A DNA stretch of 64,000 bases from Eudromia elegans (GCA_003342815.1 PTEX01000480.1:124001-188000), one strand, 5' to 3'. Shown: positions 1 to 12,776, numbered from the stretch's first letter. Program-made: numbers and translations. The notes: a model not told the origin generated them from the sequence alone.

Positions 1-1620
1 AATGTCAAACTTTGAGACAGGCACGTGAAGAATGGCAGAAATGCTTTATTTCCACCATACCTATTAAAGACTAAAAGTTTCCACTCATATCAGGGCCTAT
101 TTGTTTTCCTCCAAGTAAATTTGAAGAACCTTCTAGAGAAAAAAAAAAAAGGATGGGAGAGTCTGAAATAAGGGCATTTAAGTACCTAGGTAGGTATCCT
201 TTTCTAAAGAAGGCTGGAGAATTATATGAGTCCCCAGGCAGGCTCAACCTCAACTTTGAATATTTAAACAAAACCTCAGAGTGTATATCAAGCTACAGGG
301 CAAAGTTCCTGTGCTACAGGGAATTACTGCTTGATTCCATTTTGATAGGGCTCAACAAAATGAGAAGCACTTTGCTTGCAAAAATCTTGGGGAGAGAGTG
401 ATTCAAATCCTTTTTCTGGTTTTTTAATCAGAACTTCTTTTAGCTTCTCTAGTGTGCTTAGATCCAATTTCTTATAGAGAAAAGTGTGTGCAGATGCAGA
501 AGTCATCCCAAATGTTGTCTACAGTGTTTGACCTAGATACTTCAAGGAACTTCGCTGTATACCTGTGCACACAGAACCTTAATTCCACTGCATGTCTAGT
601 TTGCATGAATGGCCGCGCTGGTAAATCAGATAACCACTAATGCAAATGGACAAAGAGACTTGTGATTGCATACACATCCTGACCAGTACACAGCAGTGCA
701 TAAAGTACATTTGCAAATTAGAAATGCAGTTAAACATGCATTTTCACAACTGAACTCCTCTGAAAATATTAGTCTTACATGCTAATTTGTCAGAGATCAG
801 CATCTAAATCTCAACTAAAAAAAATATGCTCATGGAACCAGAAAATATGGAAAACCTGTTTTTTTCCAGAAAACCAGGAAAATGTTTGTAGATATACCTA
901 TGCATATATTCCTATTTTGTGTGTATAGTTGCGTCTAAATGTGCACATGTTTCAGAAGAGCATCTGAGATGCTATCTTTTTAATTAGGCTGGTGACCTTA
1001 TGGAACACTTCCAGTTGCAATGAAGTGCTAGGTAAGGAAAGAGGCAAAAACACATTCGGGGAATAAAATAGTCTTCTTTTTGCCTTGGCAGCAGTCTGCA
1101 GGCACAAGTCTCTGTACCCATGAGAAGTCATCTGCATAAAGAAAGATCCCCTGGTGTGCAAACCTTACAAGAGCTGACATAAATGTGTATCTGAGTTAGA
1201 GAGATGTCAGTCTGGCTTTCAACCACTGTCACAGTTGCTAAGTTATGGGCTGGACAGGCTATGGCTTTCTTCCAGATGAACAAACAGGAATGCAAATCCT
1301 GGCATGTTAACCATTAGTGGGCTCTGTCTGCAAAACCCAAGAAGATGTCACTGAGAAAGTTGGTGGCAAGTTATTTAATGTGACAGAGAACAAGGAGCCC
1401 ATCTTTATGGTAGCTACTTATTGAAATGGCTCCAATTCAGAACATTTATAGGCATTTGTTAGCTAAGGCTCTGTCTCAGTTTTACACCCCAGACTCTTAT
1501 GACCAAAAGGAAAGCTCTTTGGGCATAAACATTTCATTTCATGCTGCTATCAATCAGCACTGTTGGGTTTACTGTACTCTGTACTGTTCCAAAGCTTTGG
1601 AGAGTCATCTCTTACTATCA
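1..1620. other. Unique AT-rich non-coding DNA, no gene seen
   Basis: No frame here is longer than about 82 codons and none resembles a known protein. A run of 12 A occurs at 139-150. No interspersed repeat was recognised. The base composition and the stops in every frame fit intergenic or intronic DNA. Confidence 0.7.
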
Positions 1621-1683
1621 GAGGACTAATAATAACTAATAGTAACTGAGGTCCCTTCCAACCTCAGTTATTATATAAATCTT
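1621..1683 (+). repeat. CR1 LINE 3' tip, decayed fragment
   Basis: The stretch holds GGACTA, then GAGGTCCCTTCCAACCTCAG at about 1648-1667, then a degenerate ATT/TATA tail. This order matches the last 60 bases of avian CR1 elements, which end in GGACT(A/T)GATGAT..., AGGTC(C/T)CTTCCAACC and ATTCTRTG repeats. Only the extreme 3' end remains, as expected for a 5'-truncated CR1 insertion. The tail octamers have decayed, so this looks like an old copy. The short length makes the call moderate. Confidence 0.6.
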
Positions 1684-1938
1684 AGGGCAGCAAAATTCAC
1701 TGCAGTGGGAGCTTTCTCTAGCATCATTCTTGAGTTCAAGGTGCTGAGACTACATGAGCTCCTTGGCCTCCTGCAGTATGCATGAGCCCTACTGAATATC
1801 TCCTATTCTCATCCGGTGGCTTCTGTTAATCACAGAAAATGTACACCTCAGCTCTCCAGATAACACATGGAGTTTGGTCAACTTCCATTCACAACTCTCT
1901 TGTGCTTCTTGGGAGACCACTGTTGATAAGTTCTCCTT

Positions 1939-2012
1939 CTTCAGCAGCAAGGCTGCTGCAAGGCTTGCTTCAGCAGCAAGGCTGCTGAAGACTGTGCAGA
2001 CTGAGTCTGCAC
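1939..2012. repeat. Nested palindrome cluster (CAGCAGC/GCTGCTG hairpins)
   Basis: The 20-mer CTTCAGCAGCAAGGCTGCTG occurs at 1939-1958 and again at 1968-1987, with a 29-base period. Each copy is a hairpin, CAGCAGC-AAG-GCTGCTG. The outer ends CTTCAGCAGC (1939) and GCTGCTGAAG (1981-1990) are reverse complements, so the pair also forms one long imperfect palindrome. Immediately after it, 1994-2012 is a perfect palindrome about one central G, GTGCAGACT-G-AGTCTGCAC. The structure is read directly from the sequence; its function is unknown. Confidence 0.85.
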
Positions 2013-3040
2013 ATGTAGGTAGCAGGGTGGTAATCTTCTTCTTGGGGCACCAGGGTGCTTCTTGGTTGGCTGGGAAGGGTCGTGTTTGGAGGAACCAAAT
2101 CTCCTGCCATATCACCTGGTTTCCTGGCACCTCTACTTAGCGCTCACAGCTCCTAATGACCTGGATGCCTGCATATTCTGCTCAGGACTCAGACATGTCC
2201 CCTAGGGCCAGAAATGACTATCCCCATTGTTATAACACAGTAGGAATAAGGAAAATTAAACCCACTAGAAGTACAACTTGACAATTTTCTTAATATTTGT
2301 GCTTCTTGCCCTAAGGGGCCTCAGGCTTTGGACTGGTGTGTTTATTTTGCCAGGAATTGTACAAATAAGGGATAAAGTAGTTCCTGCCCCAGTGAGCAAG
2401 AAGTTGTTACAGAGACAGATGAATAGAAACACTTATGAGTTAGAACTTTTGACAGCAAAGTGCTGCAGTAGTGGGTTATTTTAGAACTTGCTGCCTCAAG
2501 GGAGTTGGGACTTTCTTGCCTTGCAGTCAGCTAAAGATGTTGGTGCCAATTTAGTAAGGATTAAACATTCTTTCAACTTTTGGCATTTCTCTTAAATTCC
2601 CATAGGACTTCCTCCCTCCTCCCTGCCCTTCACCTTTCTCTGGGCATGTGGATTTCGGTGCAGTATAAAAAGCAGAAGGTTCAAATCAGACTTACAAACA
2701 CGACTGTCAGTCATTCCGCTCCTTAGCAAAAGCTGTATTAATGTATACCAAAGTGCCTCAGCTAGAGATCAAAAATTTTCTTGCATTGCCATGGCAATGC
2801 AAAGGAAGCTGAATTCCATGAAGACAAAGCATCTCACCCCTTTATCTGGCACACTATGAACATACAACACTGAAAACAGCGAGGTGTCTGACAGTGTTGG
2901 AATGGGGCTCTTTAAGGTATCTGCCTCTACTAAGAAGCTGGGGTGATTATTCCCATCCTACATCCTAGGACGAATTTGCTTGTTCTTGTTACAGCTGTTG
3001 GATTTCACATTCCTCAGGTCTTGCAGTCATTAGTGTGGAG

Positions 3041-3116
3041 TTTTTCTTTTCTCTCTCTCTCTCTTTTTGTTTTTCCCTTTTTTTTCTTTTCTTTTTATTT
3101 TTTTTTTTTTTTTCCT
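3041..3116 (+). repeat. Polypyrimidine tract (CT-rich then poly-T)
   Basis: About 75 bases on the + strand are almost all C or T: a (CT)n run, then mixed T/C, then a run of about 17 T. Low-complexity DNA of this kind is common in vertebrate non-coding sequence. It ends in CCTGTGACAAC rather than an AG acceptor, so I do not read it as a 3' splice site. Confidence 0.85.
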
Positions 3117-5339
3117 GTGACAACCTTAATTTTCACCTAGCGTTATCATGTGTGTTGTCATGGCGGTTGTAGAGAAAATGTAGACAGAATTGTCCATGAC
3201 CTGTCTCTCTTGTATTCCCTTTGCTCCTGATCAGCTCTTCCTGTACCCTCTTTCCTTTCCCTCCTATGTTATCCCACAAAACCCCTTCGTGTATCTTGAC
3301 TTGTCAGTTGAGAGTCATTGCCTATCCAAAATTGCCTTTTTTCCACCGAGTGGGAGCAGCACAGCCTCTTCTGATCTTCCTTGCCATATAACGTACCTGG
3401 CCCTTGTGACTCAAAGAGAAATAGCTTTCCAGGCTGTGCTCTTTGCAGATCTCAATTAAAAATTCAGAATAAAAAGATGAAAAAGAATGTAAGAGTAACT
3501 TAAGAAATACTGTGGGGTTTTTTTTCCAGCAGTCACCAAAATTTACATGCAGCTTTTTCCAATGTTTGCACGTTCACATTTAGTGAGGCTACAAACATCA
3601 AGCTCTAATGCTCTGTCAGACACAGAAAATTGTTTGCGAAGCTTGAACCCAGCATTTATATTTACCCTTGTGGAGGCATCCAGCTGCCTTGTGCTACTTA
3701 GTCCTTAACCTATTGAAAGAGAATCCAAGAAATTGAGACCAAACTGAAGAACAGGACAAGTTCTGCCTTCCTCTGATAGATAAACCCAATTGGAGAATGG
3801 GGTGTTACCCTTTATTCAGTTCTTTGTACCTTATTTCACTTACTTAAAAAATAATCAGAAACATCTCACTGGCCCACATATCCTTTTTCTACAAACATAA
3901 GACAGCCTCTTGGGCAAGAATGTTTTTGGAGAACTGACCAGAGACGTAAGAAAGTGAAGGTATTTCCAGCTGCAGGGGTCCCTAACGACTTAATGCTTTA
4001 ATAAACAATCCAGGAGCTTTTTCCTCAGTTTTCCCCTCTCTAAGCTTGTGCATGCCTTTTGTATGCTACTCTCAAAAGCTAAATTTAATATCTGTATTGT
4101 TTTATCTTATTTGGAAGAAAAAAAAAGAATAAACATGAAATACAGACAGAACAGAAAGGCCCTGTCTAATTCTATCTTGTAATCAAAGTTGCTTTCAGAT
4201 CATGCGACAGCGATCAGATGAAGTAGCATGCAAAATAAAAAGCAGTGCCCAGTCTATGTCTGAATCTCGGGCTATGTTCTCCCAGAGACAGAGACTTATT
4301 CTTTGAAGCCTGTCTCCACTGAACTCCATTAAACCTACCACATAACCTCGCATTCCCCTTTACAACTTGAATGTTGTCACTGCGCTCTAAACCCATCGCT
4401 CCTAAGAATATGCCTCTGGGAAGGACAAACGGCACTAAGAATAGGAGCAGCATGTGGGGAAAAGAAAAGCCATTGTCAGTAAGATGCTCTGGAAAGTGTT
4501 GCAGAGGATAGTATTGCAAAAATGTCACAGTATATCCTCCTGATAATACATTTCCTGTGAGCTATACAAAGACAGAGTACAGGAGGAGGTATTCACATGG
4601 CAGCAAACACCCTAGAGCTGTGACATGAATTTGCTAGTAGTTTATATACTAGTGTGAAAAACTTTGCTTTCCCCAGTTCTTTTTGCCTTCTCTGAGCGTC
4701 CTTGTGCACAGAATAGAGACCATAGCAGGCACAGGGCAGAGACCATTCAAGACCCTTCACAACAGCAGTGCTGACCTTGAGCTAAAGTTGCCAAATTGCT
4801 CTCATGCCTCTAGGGGTAACTGAGAGCAGAACTGCACCTTGCTAAGTTGTAGACTTGCCCCATAAAGCAGAACAGGTAGAAACTTGCCCCACCTCTCTGG
4901 CTGCTTGTATTGCAGTGGTTTATCCATCCCTTGTGCACAGCTGAGCTTGGATTTTCTCTGAATATGGTACCTTCAGGTTAAGCAACCCCTCACATGAGAC
5001 TGATTGGAGCTCCACTACTAGTCAGCTTGGTCCTTGCATCCTGGGTGTAGCCTCTGCTCATGGCTGCAGCTGGAGTCAGGATACCAAGCTAGACAGACCT
5101 TTGCTTTGCCCACTTTTACCAATACAACCATCCTGTGACATCCACTCGGTGCTGGACTGTTGGCACCCTCTACAATTGATTAGGTATTCCAGAGGCAAAG
5201 CAATGCTCTGACTCACCCTGCAATGAATCTGGATAAACTGCCAACACCAATATCGCTTGGAGTCACACACACTCCTTCATGGCTGCATGTCATGCTATCC
5301 TCGGCAGCTAATTGGTTCTCATAGCTCCCAGCTAAACTA

Positions 5340-5440
5340 AATTATCTTCGTGTAACAGGCTGAGGAAACAGAATCGAAGCGCTAAATGAAATGCCAGAGG
5401 TCCAGCAGCTAGTTTAGTCTTTAGGACGCTGCCTCCAGTT
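5340..5440 (+). repeat. Ancient MIR-like SINE fragment
   Basis: The order of blocks follows the MIR core and 3' half: ATTATCTTCGTGTAACAGG, then CTGAGGAAACAGAATCGAAG, then CTAAATGAAATGCCAGAGGT, then CAGCAGCTAGT. The family pattern is ATTATCC..TTTACAGATGAGGAAACTGAGGC..., TTAAGTGACTTGCCCAAGGTC, ACACAGCTAGT. Divergence is high, as expected of an element inherited from early amniotes. The call is from memory of the family consensus. Confidence 0.6.
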
Positions 5441-7030
5441 GTTTCACCTCCAGCTGTGTCTCTCCACTGTACTATGGAGCGTACTATGGAGAATGATCTG
5501 CTGAAGGAAGTGCATCCAGGTTAGGAAAGGATTAGAGTTTACCTTGCTTAACAAATTAAAAAAGCATATAGATAACAGTCTGTAATAGAACAGGAAACCA
5601 GAAGAGGAGGGCTAGTCCCCAGATCTTACTCCTATAAGTAGGATGTATAGCTGCGAGTTAGGGCTGTTGGTCAATACAAGGATGCACAGCACTGGAGGTA
5701 ACATCTGCTACAAATTAGTCTTAGCAGTCTTGGGGACAAGAGTTTTCTTTGGGGTTGCTGCAAAACCACTGGATGTCCCACTGCAGAAGAGGTTGAATTA
5801 GGGTCTAATATCCTAACATTTCTTATAATTAAAAACACAAGTCAACAAAGAGCATGGATGCATTTTGTTGCCAGCAATCAAAAATATTAGCTATGTATTT
5901 ATATGCTTTATGATCTAAGCAGCTTGTGCAAATGCAAATCCACATGCCGTGTTTTTTTCTTGCTTTCTACCCAGAAAACAACATGGAAGCTATTAATGGA
6001 TTAGGCTTAAGTATCTGCGCAACTGATTGCGAGCAAACAAAGCTGTTCGGTCTTGCTGCAGAACATCTTCCTGTCTGATAGAAAAATTGAAGGTTTGTGA
6101 GGCTGAATCACATTCTCTGAGTTGGTTTCTAGGACTTTCCCTTAACAGTGAAGGGTGATACCTTCTACCCTACACTCTTCATAGGGTATTCCCTTCTACC
6201 CTCTCTCTTCGTAGGCTGAGAGCAGGGCGTTGCAAAGCAACTGGCCACCATCCCCAGCCATTTTTGACTCCTCTGCTTTGAGTGACACCTATGACAAAGC
6301 AACTTTTTCTCTCTGTGTGGCAAATCTTGAAGAACTTTCCAGGAACCTTTGTACATTAGCTGCATTATCTAGGTTGGCACCACAGTTAGCTAAGGATCAG
6401 AGTAATATTGCTGTGAGTAGTTGCAAGTTTTAAACAGAAATGTGTAGCGTGGAATTCCCAAGGTTCCTCCGACCAAAGGAAATGATATGAATGCAGCCTC
6501 CTCAAAGACTGATGCCTGTTCCTGGGCATCAACAAACATCCAGGCAACTCCTAGTGGGCCACAGGGGAGAAGCGTATGGAACACTGTAAAAGCTTTATGA
6601 ATGACAAACTTGCCAAATTGCTGTTTAAACAAGGAAGCAAATGGGAAGACCATCTGCATCAGAGTGAAACTGCTCATAATGCTGCCGCTAGCACCAGTGT
6701 GCCATGTGTAAGTTCTTCTGCTGGCATACACCCAAAAGACACAAATATTTGTAGCTTGTAAAGCAGCGTCTCCCCAGTCAAAGGATCTGAGGCCCTTTCT
6801 GCAATTTGTTACGTTTCATGGGGCAGGAAAAGCTCCCTCTTGTTCCAGAGCTGGGTGATTCCCCCTCCATGCCTTTGGCTCAGCTGGTGGAAAACCCGCA
6901 GTGTCTCCACTGCTTCTGGGTCTCTCCCATCTGCTTGAGGTACTTCTCCAGGGATGTTTGAGCATCTCACAGCCTTACATGTGTCTACAGTACATGTGTC
7001 CTTACATCTGTATCTGCACCACGTCAGCAG
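5441..7030. other. Unique non-coding DNA with short tandem duplications
   Basis: GTACTATGGAG is repeated twice near 5467-5491. Another local duplication is at 6161-6215 (listed separately). The longest frame is 113 codons on the minus strand (6390-6731), with no recognisable domain. An octamer-type ATGCAAAT occurs near 5931-5938 in an AT-rich stretch. Nothing supports a gene. Confidence 0.65.
6161..6215. repeat. Two-copy tandem duplication, about 31-bp period
   Basis: CCTTCTACCC followed by ACTCTTC and a TAGG end (6161-6185) is repeated with small changes at 6192-6215 (CCTTCTACCC, CTCTTCG, TAGG). It appears to be a local duplication and is not part of a repeat family I recognise. Confidence 0.7.
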
Positions 7031-7120
7031 TGCTACTGCCCATACTTCATGGATGAGAAACTAAGACATTAAAAGAACTTGTTTAAAGTTACAGGACAGG
7101 CAACTGGGGAAAAACAATCC
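7031..7120 (+). repeat. Ancient MIR-like SINE fragment
   Basis: The blocks CATGGATGAGAAACTAAGAC, AACTTGTTTAAAGTTACAGG and CAACTGGGG follow the MIR 3' pattern of ACAGATGAGAAACTGAGGC, AACTTG(C/T)CCAAGGTCACA and AGCTGGG in the same order and spacing. High divergence is expected for its age. It is one of three MIR-like pieces in the window. Confidence 0.6.
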
Positions 7121-10100
7121 AGCAGCCACCATTCCTAATGTGGATCTTTATCTTGTCTCTTTGCAGGGAGCTTTAAAATAAAAATGAAATGAGTTACTGA
7201 TAATTAGCTCTAAAGACACACAAGCAATTGTGCTTTATCATGTACAAGCTCCTTGATAACATGCCAGATCTTGTGCCATGAATTGTTAATTATTTCCCAG
7301 TAAAATGTTTTGCTTAGTTAAAGGGTGCACTGATTTATAAACACATGTCTCTACATATCATTCATGTGGCATCTGCTAAAAGAAATGCAAGTGCTTCAAG
7401 ATTTCTTTTCAAATTATTTCACTATACTTAGCTATACTCTTTTCAACGCTGATTGTGACAGATTCAGAAATTATTAAATCATAAATACAAAAGGAGCAGT
7501 AGTGATAGCACTTAATGGGAAATATTCTCTCAGCCCTCACAATATTTCAAGTAGTGACAAAAAGAGAGATGGGGAGGCAAAAATGAAAGCGACTCCATTC
7601 TCTCTCATACTGGAGTAGATAATGATGGAGTAGATGTTGCTTAGATCCCTCCATGTCTATTGTCTGCTGCTTTTCGAAAATACTGGCAGGGGATGGACAT
7701 ACTGAGGAATTCAGTCATTGGTCTCCTTATTGTCTGGGATTTCAGGTTTTAATCACTTTCTTCTCAGCAGTTGACACTAAGGCGTTTTCTCCTGCAGCTG
7801 CATCCTCTTAGTTGGTGCTAGCTTTGCAGTAATGCAGAGGAGGGGCAAAGCAGGCAGAATGCAGGACAGGGGCCTTCACCGTCCCCAGAAGATTTTTATC
7901 TGCTGCAGCTTGGCTGTGTGTGTGAGGTTAGGATGGCCACATGCTTGCCCTGCCCCGGCATGGTGCTCTGAACACACATGGCCAGCCATGATCAGACACA
8001 GGCACCGGGTTATGGGCTGCGCCCGAGGGCAAACCAGCACCATCCGTGCCTCTGTCCTCTCCATGTGCATGTGCAAGCCATAGTTGGAACAGGTTTCATT
8101 TACTCAGGAGGAGCGAGTGATTTACTCCCGGCCCTATTTACCTTCCACTCTGTGCTGTATTACTGCATAAATCCCCACCGGAGCACCTGAGGTGCATTTG
8201 ATGAAACACTGCCCTGTGAAATGCATAGGTTATCCCTGTCAGCTGCTGTGAGTCTGTCAGCATTCAACTGTAAATTCATTTTCACGCAGCGTTCATAAAT
8301 CAGCCCAAATACTTCCTCCGCCTTTGTCTCCTTCCTCCTCCTCATTGCTGATGTATCGCGCAGTGAGTTGCCTGATGCAGGTCTGCCATCAGAGCAGTGG
8401 GAAGTAGTCAGTGCTGCACGCATGGTCACGAAAAACACTTGGGCTGAAGCTCTGCTGCAGCCTGGGGACTCTAATGAAGTGAATGGGAAAGTCAGTAGTG
8501 AACACTTCCAAGCCATTTGACGAGCTTAAGCGGAAAGCAGATGGTACTGGATGGTTGTAACAGTCCCCATGTGACACCAGGTGAAAAGCAGCTCTTTCCA
8601 TGACGCTCCCTTGTTGTTACTTTGAGATTCATCAGACATGAAAGGGAGCAATCACATGTCATTCAGTGAGTGTGAGTGATGGCAAAGGAGAGGAAGGGTT
8701 CACATCTATCCCCCAGGAAGCTTGGCTGCTCCTCTTACCTGCTCAGGAGCAGCAAACAGACCATGCTGCAACGAGGTGGAGGCCTGAGGAGCTAATTACA
8801 GCAATCAAATCTAACATTTTCCATATCTCAAAAGGGTGATTGCTACGCTGGAACTCCATTTCTGTTTACACTAGATCATCTCTTTTCAAAGACTTCCTAG
8901 CCCTATTTCAGAATTTGATGTCATGGAGAATCTCTTGCCTTCACGGACTAAGTTACTCCAGTGGTTAATTACCCTCACTGTTAGAAATGTGTGCCCTATT
9001 TCTAGTCTGTGTGTTGGCTGCCTACAGAGACATTATGTATGCTGTGCACTGGATAACCAGCACTTCTCTGAATACATTTGCAATTTGATAATATTGTTCT
9101 GCTTACTTCCCAGCGCCTCTGATCCCCAGCTGGGACAAATCAGAATTGTTCTGTTCAAGTCAGGGCAGTTGATATATCTGGATTTTGTCCATTATTAACT
9201 ACAAGATACAGTTGCTCATGACTAAGATATCCAGAGTTTTCTCTCTTCTTCTTTTTTTTTTCTTTAGTAAGGAGAATAAGAGGTTAAGCTGCTACAGGTA
9301 CTCATATTTAATCTGTTCCAATTACAATATGTGTATCACTTTTCAAAAAGGAATTGACATTTCTCCTACACAGACTTAAATGTATCCTCATGAAATATCT
9401 ATGTTTTAGGGTAGGAATTTGAAAAGCACCTTAAGGGAATGAGGTCTCTGATTCCTATTGATTCTCATTGACTTCTCTGATTGCTTTTGAAATGTCTCAT
9501 ATTTAATCATCATTATTATGTCATAAGGAATGATCTCTCTTATTTTCACTGACATATCCTAGACATGGCCAATACAAACAGCTGCCATATCCAGTCCATA
9601 AAACAGCATAAAATAAACTAAAACACAGAGCCTGTGTTTGGACAGTCTCATTTTTGCTAGCCCTGTGCCCCTCAGTGGAGAGAGCTACAGACATGAAGGC
9701 TGATTAGAAGCCTAAATGCACTGCAGGGATTGCATGCCACAGAAACCTCTGGACAAGAGGCTCCAGGTGAAATTATCTCCCTGCCTGCACATGCACACAC
9801 GCACACACCGCCCCCCTGTTTTGCAAGAATCACTCAGTCTTAGCAAACTCCCAAATATGCTCATGTCTCTGTAGAGCATGCCATCAAGAACCTGGAAAGA
9901 AGCAGTGCTCCCTGAACTGCCCGACCTGCAAATGTTGTTTAGCAAGACATTGCAGTCACCTCCAGGAGTGTTTGAGAGTAGGAAGCTGGTAGACATGGCG
10001 AGACATTCATGATGTAATACAATAAAAAGCTACTATAATCCCTTTTCCCATCTAATCTCTTTCCCCAGTACACTGAGGCTGAAGTTTCTCAGCTACTAGC

Positions 10101-11080
10101 TTAACTCTGACCTGAGACTACATCCTTGGGATAAGATCCCAGGTCTGACACTATCTTCCCATGCTGCTGCAAGCCACACTAAACCGATGCATGCTTAGAG
10201 GGTCCAAACATGGCCAAATCTAATTCCAGAACTACCTTTCCTTTGCACTCAAGTCTGAGTGCAAAGTGTATTGCTTAAAGCTGGAGGCAGTGGAGTAAGC
10301 AAGCTGGGAGCTGATCTTGTGAACTGCTGGCTCTGGCAGTGACTCCTGTTTGTGCACAGGCCCCATTTAGCTTCTGTAGCTCTAATTATGTAGTGCAATA
10401 GCTACGGAGTTGGGGCCACAGAAACGTGTATGAGCTTCTCTGCATTCTTGCTTGCCCTTTCACAGGTGGCAGAGCCCTGAGTAACGGGGCTGAATGTTTG
10501 ATTTCCCTTTCAAGTGTCACAAAAACTTTGGCTATTGATTATAAGCAAAGTTTTGTTAGAAAAGGGCAGGAAGAAGCAGACTTGATGAGGAATGCAGAAG
10601 TCCCATTTCAACAACTCAGCAACCTCTACAGATTAATAGAGTTAATTTATCATGTGGGGCATTAATTGGAGGATGTGCTGAGGTTAAGGACAAGGTCAGC
10701 TCTTCACTATGTAAAGTCTACTACATAATTCACTTCCTAAACCATCAAGGCAATCTGTGCAGAGTAATAACAAAGGATGGAGTCTTTCTGCTCCCAGGAT
10801 CTCAAGGAACATAACCTTGTATTACAGATAACTAAATAACATTTGTAGAAGGGTACATGGCAGCTGTTCTATTAGATGAGGCTTTTAGAGCTATTTAATT
10901 CTTTGGAGATGAAGTTCCAGACCAGGTCTGGATGAAATGCAGAGGGGCATTTCTGATGTATTACAAGGTATTTGGTCCTTCAGCCACACTGTATTGACAG
11001 TATTTGGCTTGAGGACACAGCCATCCGGCAGTGACGAGTTAACAGTCTCAGCCTTGAGCCATCTAAAGAACCAATCAATA

Positions 11081-11081
<1 letters not shown>
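7121..11081. other. Unique non-coding DNA
   Basis: The longest frame is 118 codons on the minus strand (8160-8516). Its middle has protein-like composition but matches no family I know, and it lacks a convincing splice or promoter context. A short (CA/CG) run occurs near 9788-9808. An imperfect hairpin (CAAAAACTTTG...CAAAGTTTTG) lies near 10,520-10,555. The block 7190-7370 is AT-rich with several TAAT cores. No gene is supported. Confidence 0.65.

Positions 11082-11126
<45 letters not shown>
11082..11126 (+). repeat. 45-base poly(A) homopolymer
   Basis: An uninterrupted run of 45 A follows unique sequence and precedes GCAAAGAAGAAGAAG. No AATAAA lies just upstream, and I found no target-site duplication by eye, so a processed pseudogene tail is not supported. 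CR1, the usual bird retroelement, does not leave poly(A). The run could be an expanded simple repeat, the tail of an unrecognised retrocopy, or an assembly-length artefact. Confidence 0.95.
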
Positions 11127-11127
<1 letters not shown>

Positions 11128-12776
11128 CAAAGAAGAAGAAGATTCAGAGTTTGTTATTGCACTGGAGTGAGTCAGAAGGCAGCTGCGAGGTAGCTGCAGC
11201 AAGCACCCCACAAATGCACTGGGAGAAGGACTTAGCTCAGGCTTGGTTGTTGGTGGGAGAAGGGTCAGGAGGACAAGCTGCGGCTTGCAGGGGTTGCAAC
11301 AAAACCAGCATGAAATTTATTCAGGTTTCTTGACGTGAATGAGGTGGGGTTGATGCTGGGGTTATATGCATCAGGCTTCCAAGCTCCTCTCAGTGTCCTA
11401 GCTAGGGCCAGGCTAGGGCAGGTGCCTGGGTTCAGAGCAGAGCGGACACAGAGGCCAGCGAGAAGAGAGAGGAGCAGATGAATCATCCCAGGGCATCATT
11501 GCCTTGGTGCAGGCAAAGGAGAAATGCAGGGCAGGTAAGGCTGTAAATACATGTCAGTAGGCAGCAGGCCCTTGCGTCTCTGGTGGCAGGTGGAAACCTC
11601 AAATCATGGAACTGATCCTCTGCTTAGACCAAGCTCCATTTGAGGGGCTGCACTTAGGCCTTGAGGATTTGGCAGATTCGGCTTGCTTATGGCTGTGGGT
11701 TTGGTAGACAGGAGGACTGGGGCTCCTGCTGCTGCCCGCTGCCCTTTCTGCCACACAGTGCAGCAACTGGGGCGAGCGAGATGGGAGATTTGTAAGTACT
11801 CCAAACACTGCCTATACACCAGCACAACACATCCAGTAGAAGCCATGTTTGATTTCATACGTCATTTATAACTTGTCCATCTTTGGCAACAAAGTCAACA
11901 GGTCCTCTGCTGATGGAGTGAGTGCGAGACAACAGAAAGGAGAGGAGGAAAAGCAAGCAGAGGGAAAGATACTTTCTTCTTGTTCACTAGTGTCTGCAGG
12001 GGGAGAGCAGGCAGCACTGGGTCTCCATACACTGCTGTACTGAAAAATCCCTGTGCACAAGGCACAATGTTTCCAAAAGCCTGGACAATACAAGCATAGA
12101 TCAAAGTACTTATCTGTCTGCTTGCAGTGAATCCAATTAGCTCACCTCTATTAGCGAACTCTAAGAAGATCAAAGATGATGCCACAAGTTGGAGCATCTG
12201 TTTTACATCTCTTAAAAGCTTAAGAAAAATGGAAACATATGCAAAGAACCAGTATTAGGCTAATTTTACTGAAGATTGAAAGCCTAACTTAAAGGTGAGG
12301 ATATGTACTTGGCTTAATGCTTCCTTTGTGACAACATTTCATCTTCTTTCTTAATCTGGATTATGATACAGTCTAATTAGAGCATCACACTGTTCCTTGC
12401 AGACGATATGCTTTTGAAGCAGCACAGCAAGTTTCTGCAAGTTGCATAATTAACGCTTTTTGTTGTCACAGGACCCATGGCTTCTACTACAGAGATGCTC
12501 GGGGAATAGTCAGGTAGGGGCTGACAACAGCTCTCGAGGAGCACAACTGCTGCTCTGCGAGGTGAGAGGGATGCACAGATAAGCTTCAAGCTGCTCCAAG
12601 TTGTTTCCTCAGCTACCTGTGCTGTAGCAGAGACTGAAGTTGCTATAAGGTATCTGCATCAGCTTAGTCCACCTATTAGACACCTAAAACAGCTGCAGAA
12701 AACAAGGAAGGGAGCCTGACATACTTAAGAACTGTAGACTGGCCACTCACATCTTTTAAGAAGATAAAATAATACC

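Larger units (their letters stand above)
1684..5339. other. Unique non-coding DNA with palindromes and a pyrimidine tract
   Basis: The longest frame is 113 codons on the minus strand (1789-2130). It runs through the palindromic repeats at 1939-2012 and resembles no family. A TATAAAA string occurs at 2664-2670 without a CpG-rich context or an open frame downstream. The pyrimidine tract at 3041-3116 and the palindrome cluster are listed separately. Nothing else supports a gene. Confidence 0.65.

Noticed and set aside
2664..2670. TATAAAA string that could be a TATA box
   Set aside because: There is no CpG-rich context, no open frame or exon downstream, and such strings are common in AT-rich DNA.
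4021..4050. Possible minus-strand MIR fragment (CCTCAGTTTTCCCCTCTCTA)
   Set aside because: Only about 20 bases fit the family pattern and the neighbouring blocks do not match.
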